Shown piece by piece: positions 1 through 10,656 of a DNA stretch of 64,000 nucleotides (positions within the stretch are counted from its first letter, which is position 1; the number at the start of each line of letters is the position of its first letter). The stretch is from the NCBI GenBank assembly GCA_023678885.1, contig CM042979.1, positions 25,906,981 through 25,970,980 on the forward strand, written 5' to 3'. Both the position numbers and the translations under genes were made by a program. Source of the stretch: Pogostemon cablin (lineage: Eukaryota; Streptophyta; Magnoliopsida; Lamiales; Lamiaceae). The notes beneath the pieces were generated by a model that made no database searches, was not told the origin of the DNA, and saw nothing but the letters and a program-made list of their open reading frames with translations.

Positions 1-1
1 G

Positions 2-1245
2 ATTTCATGCAGTTGCTGCAAATTTGAATTTGCTGGGATTTTATGTTCACATATTCTGAAAGTTTTGTCTCTGAAAAACATTATGGAAATCCCTGAGCTT
101 TATGTTATGAAGAGATTGACAAAAAGAGCAAAAAAGGATATTTTTAGCTCTTCATGTTCTGGAACCAATGAAAGTTCTTTTCAAGTTACCAATGAAGATG
201 ATGAAAAGAAATTGATTGGAATTCGACACAAAGAAATATGTAGTTTAATCAATATCCTAACAACAAGGGCTGCTTTAACCTCCAAGAAATTTGTAATTGC
301 AAAAGAGGGTGTCCAACGGTTGATTAGGGAAATTGATGAAATGGTTGATGATCCAACATCCTTGTCTCAATCTCTTGGAATAACATCAATTGCTCAAAAA
401 AGAAGTTTATCCAAAGCAGTGACAGCAGATGGTACTGATACTGAAATATGTGAGGCTGCATTGGATAGAAGTGTAGGAGAGATAGTGGTAAGAGGGTGGA
501 AAGTGAAAGAAAAAAATCCAATAAAATCTGGAAAAAGAGTAAAAGGGTGTTTGGAAAAGCCTAGGCAGAGAAAAAAGCAAATCAAAGCTGCTTCAGCAAC
601 TGGAAGCACTAATAAGGTATTGTTTTGTACTATTTATGCTTCATTTTTACACATAAAATTATATTTATTTGTTTAGTTATAAATCATAGCTCTAGAATTA
701 TTATTATTTTTCAAATATTACAATATTTCCATTTCAATGTTTCAGGTGTTTGATGTTGGTGGGATGAATTTAAATCAAATGAATCCTAACCCAGGAACAT
801 CATTGTCGCATGTAGAATCATTACAATATCCTCAAGTATGTTAAAGTTCTTTTAATGTGATTATTAACTTTCAGCAAAAATATATTGTTGTTATATTAGT
901 TTTCATTTTATGGAATTTTATTATTTAAACATTGTAGATCTTCCACCGAAATGATATTCAATTTGATGTTACTCCATACCATTCAAGTATAAGCCATCAA
1001 AATAGAACAAGTTTGGTGCAACTTTTGCAGCAGGTGATATTTCATATATCAGCAATATTTAATTTGTTAATTCATTGCATAGATTAATACTAACATTTTT
1101 GAATTTTTTATTTATTTTTATTATTACACAGCAGCAATTAAATGGACTACAACCACCTGAAGGTCTTCATCCAACAAATTACAATCCTGAAGAAGGACAT
1201 GGGAATGTCAACGATATTGGATACAATGATGTGACTAGAGGATAA
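2..1245 (+). CDS. FAR1-RELATED SEQUENCE (FRS/FHY3-FAR1 family) protein, 3' part, 5' end outside the window
   Basis: This is the C-terminal part of an FRS protein, a nuclear transcription factor family derived from MULE transposases. The frame is open from base 2. Residues 1-22 hold a SWIM zinc finger (Cys3-x-Cys5, then Cys15-x-His17), followed by the family block IPELYVMKRLTKRAKKD. Exons chosen by GT/AG sites and unbroken frame are 2-616, 746-835, 938-1033 and 1132-1245, with stop TAA at 1243-1245; all three internal junctions fall between codons. The tail after the SWIM domain is Lys/Ser-rich and then Asn/Gln/Pro-rich, as is common in this family. The FAR1 DNA-binding domain and the transposase core would lie upstream, outside the window. 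No stop or frameshift is seen, so the gene is probably intact. The later exons are less certain than the first because they encode low-complexity sequence. Confidence 0.82.
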
Positions 1246-2986
1246 AATATAGAGTTTGTTGGTGTTTATTGTTTTGTGATTTTTGAAGCAAACTTTTATT
1301 AGGGATTGTTAAGTAATAAAGGAACATCAAATATTTCTCATTATTTGACACTTGAGTGTGGGAAATTAGATTATGTGTTGATTTTACGCTGAAATTTAAG
1401 TGGCTTGATGCGAATTTTTAATGATAGTCAGTACATTAAGATACATTTTACTTTACATGCATGGTTGTACCCTAGATGCACTCTTAATTACAAGATTAAT
1501 TTAATTAATCTTTCTGGATTTATTTAATTAGTAATGTTCTTGATTAGTTTTTCAACACTAAAGTTCTCCCACCAGTTTTTCTGTATAATTTTTTGTTAGA
1601 CAGCATAGTAAAATTACAGATATTGCAAAATGTGGGTGGAGGAAATCTTCTCTTTCATGCCCTATTTTAGCAAATAGAGAAGTATTATTATGAAATGATT
1701 TGTGGTGCTAATTAATCATTATGTCTTAATATTTTATCCATGTTTATAGATAAAAGCAATTAGATTCCGTAAGTAGGGTAGTCCCTAGTTTCTTCATGTG
1801 TTTGTTTTGTTCATCCCACCTTTTTTTTCTTCTATATTTAATTTTATTTTTTAAAAAATATTATTTTGAAAAATGTGATGAACTAGTGTCTATTGGTGAT
1901 ACAACTATAATGTGATGATTATTGTGGAAATTGGATTATGTAATCATTATTGTCTTAGATGGTGCTAAGTTTCATACTGCTTGTTGAAAGTGTGTTTCAA
2001 AAGAAAAGGATCAAAATATGTTGATTAGTTGCAACCATTCGATCTAACAGGAAAAATGGGGGCTTGCATTATAGGGAAAGTGTAAGCTCAACACATTAAT
2101 TACAAGACTAATACAGCATTGAACACCAATTAAGAAAATTTCTTATAATTGCAAATATTATTGTCTTTATTCTTACACACTCAATAAGGATTGAAGCATA
2201 AAATAAATTGTCATAATAATTAGAGCATTTCTGTTGCTAGAGCTCTGACAATTGATACAGTCTCATCAATTGATACAGTCTCATTTTGCTCCTGCTCTTC
2301 ATGGATTGATGTTTCCTACCATTTGATGAAGGTAGCATTGTAGTTTCTGATCTTTGTGCTTATCTGCTGCTAGTTTGCCTTGTGCTATGCTCATTGGGCT
2401 GCTGTATTTTTTCTTATTTTTGCTGATCTAGGCTGCTCGGTTACATGTTTGCCATGCTACTGGCATTTCTACTGCTCGTTCATTATGCTTCAAGGTTGTC
2501 GAAGTACCTCATAAATCCTTGGGGCGATTTTAGTTGCTGATCTTCCAATTTACAGAATCAAGAACTGCTGGCTTCATAATATATCTATTAAAATATGGAT
2601 ATACCTTTTGGCACCTCTGTCAAAATCTTGTGGAACACATACTTTTTCAATCATTCTCCAGAGATTACAGGAGCTACACTTAATGGAAGGATCATAACAT
2701 TTCAACAACGATACAAATTTAGATTAGAAACGAAGTTTGGATAATCAAAGAAAATTAATGTATACATGACAAAGGCAAGTTCACTCAAACAAATTACCAA
2801 GGCATGGCTTGAAATAGATTACAATAATCGAAATTAAGTTCTTTGATCGAATAAACATGCTACACAGACAACAGTCATGCTATCCAAGAGAACTCATCTT
2901 TGTCATCTTGCATATTCTCACATAGTCATTTTATCAAACGGTTGGTGTGCCATTAAATTTTGTCACAAGATATTCAATTTTGTGCC
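1246..2986. other. FRS 3' UTR and intergenic DNA
   Basis: The first 100 or so bases are the likely 3' UTR of the FRS gene. The rest is AT-rich with no credible coding region. A short direct duplication of an 18-base block containing GATACAGTCTCAT lies near 2255-2285. The T/CT-rich stretch at 2280-2560 looks transcribed or intron-like, but I can assign nothing to it. Confidence 0.5.
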
Positions 2987-3253
2987 CTAATGTATTGAGC
3001 AATTACCAAAAACAAAACATAAAACTTGAGAAAGATCGCCCATGCCTTTAGGATTACTAATCGTCTTCAGTTTCTTCTCGTCGCAAATGATACACGGATA
3101 TGGCCGGTGAGGTTGCTTTAATTCGATGTGGCTGCCGCTGCTTATCTTCTCTCTTGTAATCTCATATCGGTGATCTTTACGGAATATGATTTCCATTGTC
3201 AATTCAATATACTCAGAATTCCATTTTCTTTTTCTGGTGATTGATATTTCCAT
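2987..3253 (-). CDS. small hypothetical ORF, 88 codons
   Basis: An open frame on the minus strand runs from an ATG at 3253 to a stop at 2987. The product is mixed and charged, with a CIIC pair in its second half. I do not recognise a family and see no exon partners nearby. It is listed because its composition is protein-like rather than repeat-like, but it could be a chance ORF or a fragment of a decayed gene. Confidence 0.18.
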   Translation of the reverse strand: MEISITRKRKWNSEYIELTMEIIFRKDHRYEITREKISSGSHIELKQPHRPYPCIICDEKKLKTISNPKGMGDLSQVLCFVFGNCSIH

Positions 3254-3459
3254 ATAGGTTAAATGCTGGGATTGATGATTTCCTTATGAGATTAACGGTG
3301 GTTTGAACCGGCATTTAGAATAGCAGTTAACATTTTGTTTCATTATTTGGAAAAATAGATAGGTGGCGCTCATCCGTGTAGTGCAACAGTAGATGGAATA
3401 CCATCCTGTAACAGGGGATCCAAGTTGATATCCACCCTATTCCACTTATTTCAAAAGTT

Positions 3460-3671
3460 GTACACTTTAATATCAAATCTCATAAAACTTAAATTCTTGA
3501 TTTTTGGAGAAAAAAATTTAATTATTTTAAATAAATATTTATGTAATTCATATTTCAGCCGACTGAAAAAATTATACTCATAAGTGTATGTTAATATCTT
3601 TACCCTTTGTATACTCTGAAAAAAATTATACTCGCAAGTTATGTTAATATCTACAATTTCTATACTCGGAC
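3460..3671. repeat. dispersed repeat, left half; right half at 4534-4610
   Basis: This AT-rich stretch with repeated ATACTC..GTGTAT motifs resembles 14850-15065. Both contain TTAATTATTTTAAATAAA, then a TATACTCGG block, then ..ACAAGAGA.CA and TGTTTGTTTTGAT. In this copy the match is interrupted by the hAT element at 3672-4533. The paralogue at 15015-15030 reads straight through and serves as the empty site. Confidence 0.55.
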
Positions 3672-4533
3672 TAGGGGTGGGTAATATCGATATACCGAAA
3701 ATACCGATACCGTACCGAAAATTTCAAGTATGGAAAAATCCATACCGATACTGATACCGAAATTTTGGTATATCAATTTTTCGGTATACCGAATTTTTGG
3801 TAAATTAAATCGGATATCGATACCGTACCGAAATTTACATCATACCAATTTTTCGATAAATACCAATTAATACCGAAATATTGACATATTGTTTCATATC
3901 GAAAATTCAACATACCGAAAAATACCGATTTACCGAAACTATACCGAAAAATAATATTTAATTTTAATCAAAATAATAAAATTAATATAAAAATATTTCA
4001 AAATAATTAAATTTTCTAATCTCAGACATTCTACTTTGACACTTATGTTCCTTTTAATTTATTCATTCATGATTATATATTAAATAACAAATTTTTTATT
4101 ATTATATTTGTATACTCCTATATTTTAGTTTAGAAGTGTATTGTATTTTTATTTATTTTTATTAGAGCTTATTTTAAATTTTAAAAAATATATATGAATA
4201 AATGTGATACATAATAAAATAAAAATAATTTAAATATATTAATAATATAATATATACTTAAATATAGTATTATGTATAATTAATTTTTTAAAAAATAAAT
4301 ATAAAATTTTCGGTATATCGATATCGGTATACCGATATCGAAATACTGAAAATAATTTCGGTATACCGATATACCAAAATTTTTAATATCCAATACCGAT
4401 ACCGTATCGAAATTATCGGTACGGCAACCATACCGTACCTAAAATTTCAGTATGTTGAAACTTCAATATTTTTCGGTATTTTCGATACGACGAACGCGAT
4501 ATACCGAGTTTTCGGTATTTTTTTCCACCCCTA
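3672..4533. mobile_element. non-autonomous hAT element (862 bp) filled with CGGTATACCG palindromes
   Basis: Terminal inverted repeats begin TAGGGGTGGG and end CCACCCCTA, a common plant hAT terminus. The flanks are CTCGGAC on the left and CTCGGGAC on the right, an imperfect 8-bp TSD as expected for hAT. No transposase is present. The outer 250 bp on each side are packed with variants of ATACCGAAAATACCG and CGGTATACCGA, which read the same on both strands. The middle (3960-4300) is extremely AT-rich. The paralogous unoccupied site near 15020 supports a single insertion. Confidence 0.75.
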
Positions 4534-4634
4534 CTCGGGACAAGAGACCACGTTTGTTTGTTTTGATTAATCACATAACTTTGTTAAAAGGCTATATTAA
4601 CTGGGATCCATTTGTCTAATTTTGAAATAAAGAT

Positions 4635-6974
4635 TATAATGTCTTGGCTCAACTTTTAAAAGCCCAAAATAATTTATTTATCTTTGGCCCAAACCTTATA
4701 ATATATCAGCCCCAAACTAGAATTTGTTTTTAGAGTTCAAAATCTATTTAATTATTATTAGCCCAACTAGAATTTGTTTTTAGAGCCCAAAATTTATATA
4801 TTTATTTTTGGCCCAAAGTCTAACTCACTTAAATGGCTTAATCTATTAATAAGCTCAGCCCATCAATAGCCCCAACAATATATGTCAAAAATAGAATAAA
4901 AAGAAGAAAGGAAGATAAGAAATAAGAAAGGGCTTCTAGAACATCCAAGAGGGGGAAAGAAGAGAAAGGAAGAGGAGAAACCCTTGTGATCAAATTCTCT
5001 CATACAACTCTCATTTTAGATGGTGTATAAGTGTGTTAAGGTAAGTAATATGTCAATTAAGCTTCCTTTCTCCATGATTTTGTGATTTTGTTGGGTTTCT
5101 TCCTAGTAAAGGGAAATTCGTATGTTTCTGTTCGACCTACTTTCGACATAGCTATTGATCTTATAAAGTTGCAAACTTAATTTCTATACGTAGCTGGATT
5201 CGTTAGTTTTCCGTAGCCACTTGAAACACCCCAATCCGATTTTTCTACAATTAGTTATGAATTTTTTTGTGAACTGCCGCAAGCTGAAAAATTTCAGAAT
5301 TTGTTATGTCAAATTCAAATTTATTTCCTATCGTTTCGTTTGAGAAATGATATGAACTGGGTAATGTGAGACTCGGAGTTGGTGTTGAGGAGTTACGAGC
5401 TGCCCTTTATTTAATATCAACCCCTATGTATATTGATTTGTATTCATTTGCTTATCTACTTTTTAGGTAAAGATCAATCGTCGAAGGGCAAGGGAATAAC
5501 TTCAGATTTCGGAGAGAGTTAATCATTTCCTTGTGAGTTGATAATTCAGGAATGCCTTCTCTTGTGGGAAGTGTGGACCCTTGACAAGTTTGCATTCATT
5601 TTCTTTACTTACTTGATAAGAAAATTACTTGGTGATGTGTTATGTGGTAAAGAGGCTGATTGGCTCAATTGCTCTAGGTTGAGCCTGATTGGCATGATAT
5701 GGTCCATTGATTATCTTATATTATTTCATATAGAGTCCTGTCAGCCATGTATTACGGGTATTATTTGTTTTAATTTATAGAGCCTTGTTGGCTCGATATA
5801 TGATATCATTTGTTGTGAAGTATTTGAGGATTAATCTATTGATAATCTTGTGACTTGAGTTGTTATGCATTTGATGATTTATATGCATACCTGGTACCAA
5901 GGTTAAGTAGCCCGAATTGGTCACGGTTCGGGTGAGTTGGAGCGACATTAATTTAAGTAGCCCGAATAGTCGCGGTTCGGGTGAGTTAGAGTGACAAACT
6001 AATCGCCCGTGGCTTGGCAAACTTGGGTGAGTTAGATCTAACGAGGCACCTGTCCATTTGCCAAATATTGATACTCTAGAAGGTGATCGTTAGATGGATC
6101 AGCCTATTATAGGCTCAGTCAACGTCACCGATGTGGGACACGCATGTTATATATGTTTACATGTTTTATCATTTCAAGGATCTCATTGATATTAAATTGT
6201 GGTACTTGGTATATGTTGAGAAAGAGCATTAACCTTCATTTTGTCTAGAGTAACGGTGATGGGCTTGGACTGACTCTCGACGGAGAGCTCAGTTCGAGGA
6301 GGATATTGGCTACCCACGCGTCTTTTACGTGTTAACATGTTATTTGAACTAAATATGTTATTTTTTAAATGCGTATAGAGGTTTTATTTTCATTAATTTG
6401 TATATTGTGTAAGAAATACTTGATGTGGAACGCAAATGTTGGATTTTAAATTATAAGCCTTGAACGTGAGTACATACTTCGTATAAGGGTTGGCGTGATC
6501 GGCTTATCACCTCACTGAGCTAGTGGTTTTGCTCACCCCCCACCATTCCTTTCCTTTTCAGGCGGTTGATATTTTTTGGTTGGAGGTTTGCCTATCTTTT
6601 ACTCGTCATCCGATCAGTGCTTGGGTACTTTTCTTTTTGTGTATAAATTGGCGGATCCATTGGCGAGATTGTATAGTTCATATCTGGTACCCCTTGATGT
6701 TTTTTTTTTTACTTTCGCGATGTTTTATCGCTTGTGTATATTTTCTTCAGACTGAGTTACATCATTGTATTTTGTTCCTTTGTAAATCTTTGGTGGTATG
6801 TTATGAAAATGATGTCCTCTGGTAGTACTCGTTATCATCAGTTGTTCTGTCCTACAAGTATTTAATAGCAAGCCTTACGTTTTCTATAAATTTTCGGAGT
6901 GGAGTGCACCCATTTCGTGAAATTTATGGTTAACGTGGCGGTTGTCGCATTCTGTCTACGGTCGGGGCGTGACA
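4635..6974 (+). repeat. 5' LTR of the Tekay-like element (2340 bp)
   Basis: It begins TATAATGTCTTG and ends GGGGCGTGACA. Exact agreement with the 3' LTR and with the TSD places the start at TATAAT rather than at the canonical TG. Bases 4660-4870 hold about seven RGCCCA motifs. At 5900-6030 there are three degenerate copies of an approximately 50-bp unit around GGTTCGGGTGAGTT. ORFs inside it are not genes. Confidence 0.9.
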
Positions 6975-6981
6975 ATTTTCT

Positions 6982-6994
6982 TGGTATCAGAGCC
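6982..6994 (+). other. primer binding site, initiator tRNA-Met type
   Basis: TGGTATCAGAGCC starts seven bases after the 5' LTR and matches the complement of the 3' end of plant initiator tRNA-Met, the usual primer of Ty3/gypsy chromoviruses. Confidence 0.9.
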
Positions 6995-7110
6995 TGGTTA
7001 TATGAGTCTCATTCTCTTTGAGTCGAGCCAATGGATCCAATTTTGTTTCTATGTCCTTCTAAGGTATCGTATTACCTTGATGTTTATATTGCATTTTTCT
7101 TTCAGTCTTT

Positions 7111-8503
7111 ATGGCACCTCCAGTTCGTCGTAGAGGACGCACCCCTCGTGATCCTTCGAGTCCTCGAGGACATGTTTCTTCTGATCATGTCGTTCATCCG
7201 ATTTCTACGGACCCTATCAATTCTGATCATAGGGTGCCGGTTACCCAGGTAGAGCAACCACGAGCTCAGTTGCATGTTGAGCACATGATGACACCAGAGC
7301 AGTACAAGTTGTATTATGATCACATTCGAATACATGGTGTTCCACCAACTACGACGGCTCCTACGACTACGACTGTCACTGAGGACGTTATTCGCGCTAA
7401 TGAACCGATTCAACCCATATCCAATGTCCCAGTTTCTACCCCAGGAATGGCTTTAGGAGGTTCTACTTCTCGAGGTGCACTTTTTATACCTGATTTGGTG
7501 AAAGCAGTTGAGATCATAGGAACTTCAAAATTTGATGGTGCAAGAGATGCTTCTAAAGCGAGCGCATGGTTAAAGGAGATTACAGAGACCTTTGATACCC
7601 TGATGATTGAAGAATGTTATCGTGTGGTCATTGCGACCAAGCTATTAGGCCCAGACGCACGACGATGGTGGCAGAATCTAAAGGAGACAACTTCTATTAC
7701 TATTACGTGGCCTATCTTTGTGGAACGATTCAAAGATCGATACTTTTCTCAGTACATCAAGGATCAGAAGAGGAAAGAGTTCCTCAACCTCTTTCAAGGC
7801 ACTATGTCGGTCGTGGATTACGAAAGTAAGTTTCTTGAATTGCAAGAATTTGCTCCTGAGTCATATACGACGAGAGACTTATGCAAGAGATTTGAAGATG
7901 GTCTTAATCTAAATATTCGAGATCGCATCAAGTCTGGAGACAAGTACGAGAGTCTTGACGAGCTCGTAGAAGAAGCTCTAAGGGTAGAAGGTTTAGTTCA
8001 AGCGAGACATAAGCTTACAGAGCGAACTCAAAAGAAAAGGCAAGGGAGCGCAATTCCAGGAAATGCATTGAAGATGTATAGGGGTGTGGGATCTTCGCGT
8101 AGCGCACCTAATTCGGTATCCACTAGTTTTCCTCAGCCTTGAGAGCAGTTTAATAGAGGTGGGAGCAATGTCTCGGGATCGGTTGGTGCAAATCGCAAGT
8201 GCCAAAATTGCTTAAATTATCACGATGGCCCCTGCAAGGCTCCTCAGGTATGTTATCAGTGTCGACAACTGGGGAATATGCGAGGTTCTTGTCCCCAGCT
8301 TACGGGAGCGAGCGGTCAAAGTTCTAGTCAGCCTCGTGGTAGACCAGTATATTCTACACCCAGAGATACTCGATCAGCAGCTGCCAGAGTACCTGATACC
8401 ATAAGCTGCCCTAGCACTCGATCACCTATGCAAGGAAAGAATCAAACTAGAGTATTTCATATTTCCCAGGAAGAGGCTCGATCAGATCCGAAGGTTGTGA
8501 TAG
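7111..8503 (+). pseudogene. gag of the Tekay-like element, interrupted by one stop
   Basis: The ATG is at 7111. A Pro/Arg-rich start is followed by the retrotransposon gag domain (about residues 150-280; ARRWWQNL and FKDRYFSQY are typical). TGA at 8140 stops the frame at codon 344. Beyond it the same frame continues to a zinc knuckle near 8196-8295, where the expected CxxCxxxGHxxxxC appears as CYQCRQLGNMRGSC, with the metal-binding His replaced by Asn. Both the stop and the His loss argue against function. The frame meets TAA at 8512 unless the 8504-8644 segment is removed. Confidence 0.88.
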
Positions 8504-8644
8504 GTAATTTATAATTCGAGTATTTTTACATGCTTGATCTAATCCCTGTCTCGTTATGCCACTTGATTACGAATAAGACATTCGTAAGAAATTTTATCGT
8601 TCCGAACTTTTAACTCATAATCTTATGTAATCTTACTTCTTTAG
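8504..8644 (+). other. candidate 141-nt intron between gag and protease
   Basis: GT at 8504-8505 and AG at 8643-8644 bound an AT-rich segment that lacks gag or protease similarity, contains an in-frame TAA at 8512, and ends in a pyrimidine-rich CTTACTTCTTTAG. A branch-like TTAAC lies about 30 nt upstream of the AG. Joining the flanks makes a Gly codon and leads straight into the protease frame. Spliced introns are known in the Ogre/Tat gypsy group; for this lineage I treat it as an inference. Confidence 0.5.
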
Positions 8645-10656
8645 GCCATGTGTGTGTTGGAGACCACCAGGTCTATGCTTTATTTGATCCAGGTTCTGAT
8701 AGGTCTTATATACGGGATGACCTTGCTGCGATCTTAAATTATCCTATCTCTCATTTGTCACCTGAAATCATAGTTTATACCCCTCTTGGAGAGCGTCTAA
8801 TTCGTGATTCGGTGTTCCTTGGTTGCCCATTGAAGATTAAGAATGCCATTCTAGAAACTGAATTGATATCATTGCCTTTGATCGATCTCGATGTTATTCT
8901 TGGTATGGATTGGCTTTCTTCTCATCATGCGATTTTCGACTGCCACGAAAAGCTTGTTATTTTCCGTAGACCAGGATTCCCAGAACTTGTTTTTAAAGGT
9001 GAACTTCAAAAGAGACCACTCTCTTTTATTTCAATGTTGTCTATGTATAAATTAATGCGCAAGGGTTGTGAGGTATTTTTGGCATTTGTCATCGGCACTT
9101 CTCTTCCTGAGACTAAACTAGAGGACATCCCGATCGTGAATGAATTTTCTGATGTCTTTCCTGAAGACTTACCAGGAAAGCCTCCGAATCGAGAGATTGA
9201 TTTTTCCATTGACGTACTTCCTGGAATCACACCTATATCGATTACTCCATATCGAATGTCGCCAGCTGAGCTCAAGGAACTCAAGACACAACTTGGGAAA
9301 TTATTAGAGAAGAGGTTCATACGACCTAGCACATCTCCGTGGGGTGCTCCAATTCTTTTTGTCAAGAAGAAAGACGGATCACTTCGCCTATGCGTCGACT
9401 ACCGTCAGTTGAATAAAGTGACAATCAAGAACAAATATCATCTTCTGAGAATCGATGATCTATTTGATCAATTGCAAGGAGCAACTGTGTTTTCAAAAAT
9501 TGATTTGCGATCTGGTTATCACCAACTCAGGATTAGGGAATCTGATATCTCTAAGTCTGCTTTCCGAACTAGATACGGTCATTTTGAATTATGTGTTATG
9601 CCTTTTGGACTAACAAATGCTCCTGCAGCTTTTATGGATCTTATGAATCGGGTCTTTCGACCGTACTTAAATAAGTTTGTCATCGTCTTCATTGATGACA
9701 TCCTTATTTATTCTAAATCAGACGACGAACGCTCTCATCATCTAAGAATTGTTTTGAATGTTCTTAGAGAAAATCAGCTTTATGCTAAATTTTCGAAGTG
9801 TGAATTTTAGCTTCGTGAGGTAAGCTTTTTGGGTCATCGCATTTCTAAAGAAGGAATCTACGTCGATCCAGTGAAGATTCAAGCTATACTGAATTGGGAG
9901 CGTCCAAAGAACGTGACAGAGATTCGTAGCTTTCTGGGATTAGCTGGATATTATCGACGATTTGTCAAAGACTTTTCGTTGCTGGCTTCATCTTTGACTA
10001 AATTGACTCGGAAAGGGGTAAAATTTGAATGGAGTGAAGAGTGTGAGGAGGCAATTCAAGAATTGAAAAGACCACTCATTTCAGCCCCTATTCTTACTTT
10101 GCCAGACCCGGCAATTGAAGAATTTACCATTTATAGCGACGCCTCACGACAAGGGTTAGGATGTGTTCTAATGCAAGAAGGAAAGGTTATTGCCTACGCT
10201 TCAAGGCAATTGAAGAAGAATGAAGAAAATTATCCCACACACGATTTGGAGTTGGCTGCAATCATCTTTGCGTTGAAAATATGGAGGCACTATCTTTATG
10301 GTGCAACTTGTAGAATTTTCACTGATCACAAAAGCTTAAAGTATATCACCACGCAAAAGGAACTCAACCTCCGGCAAAGGCGATGGATGGAGTTGATTAG
10401 TGACTATGACTTAGTCATTGATTATCATCCTGGCAAGGCAAACGTTGTTGCAGATGCTCTGAGTAGAAAGTCTTCTACCTCACTTGCTTCGATTCGATCT
10501 TCTTATCTTCCTATGTTGGAGCAGTTTAAATCTTTGCACATTTCGCTCGATTGTGAAAAGTCTAATGATTCCGCTCTAATCGCCAAATTTGAGGTTCGAC
10601 CTACTTTGTTCGAGCAAATTCGAGAAAGACAATCACATGATGTTCATTTACAATAA
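8645..10656 (+). pseudogene. pol, first part: protease, reverse transcriptase, RNase H
   Basis: Protease shows VYALFDPGSDRSYI, with the active Asp in DPGS instead of the usual DTGA/DSGA, and the later ILGMDWL block. RT shows RLCVDYRQLN, SKIDLRSGYHQ and the catalytic FIDD box at about 9690-9701. TAG at 9808 replaces the conserved Trp of the KCEFW motif. After it the same frame continues with FLGH.IS, the RNase H core (IYSDAS, DLELAAI, TDHKSL) and VADALSRK at 10441-10470. TAA at 10654 ends the stretch. Everything from gag to here lies in one frame apart from the two stops and the candidate intron. Confidence 0.92.

Noticed and set aside
5538..6825. ORFs inside the 5' LTR (repeated at 13225-14302)
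   Set aside because: Present in both LTRs, short, low similarity to any protein, and they overlap on both strands.
6982..6994. Part of a tRNA-Met gene
   Set aside because: Only the complement of the tRNA 3' end is present, directly after an LTR, so it is a primer binding site.
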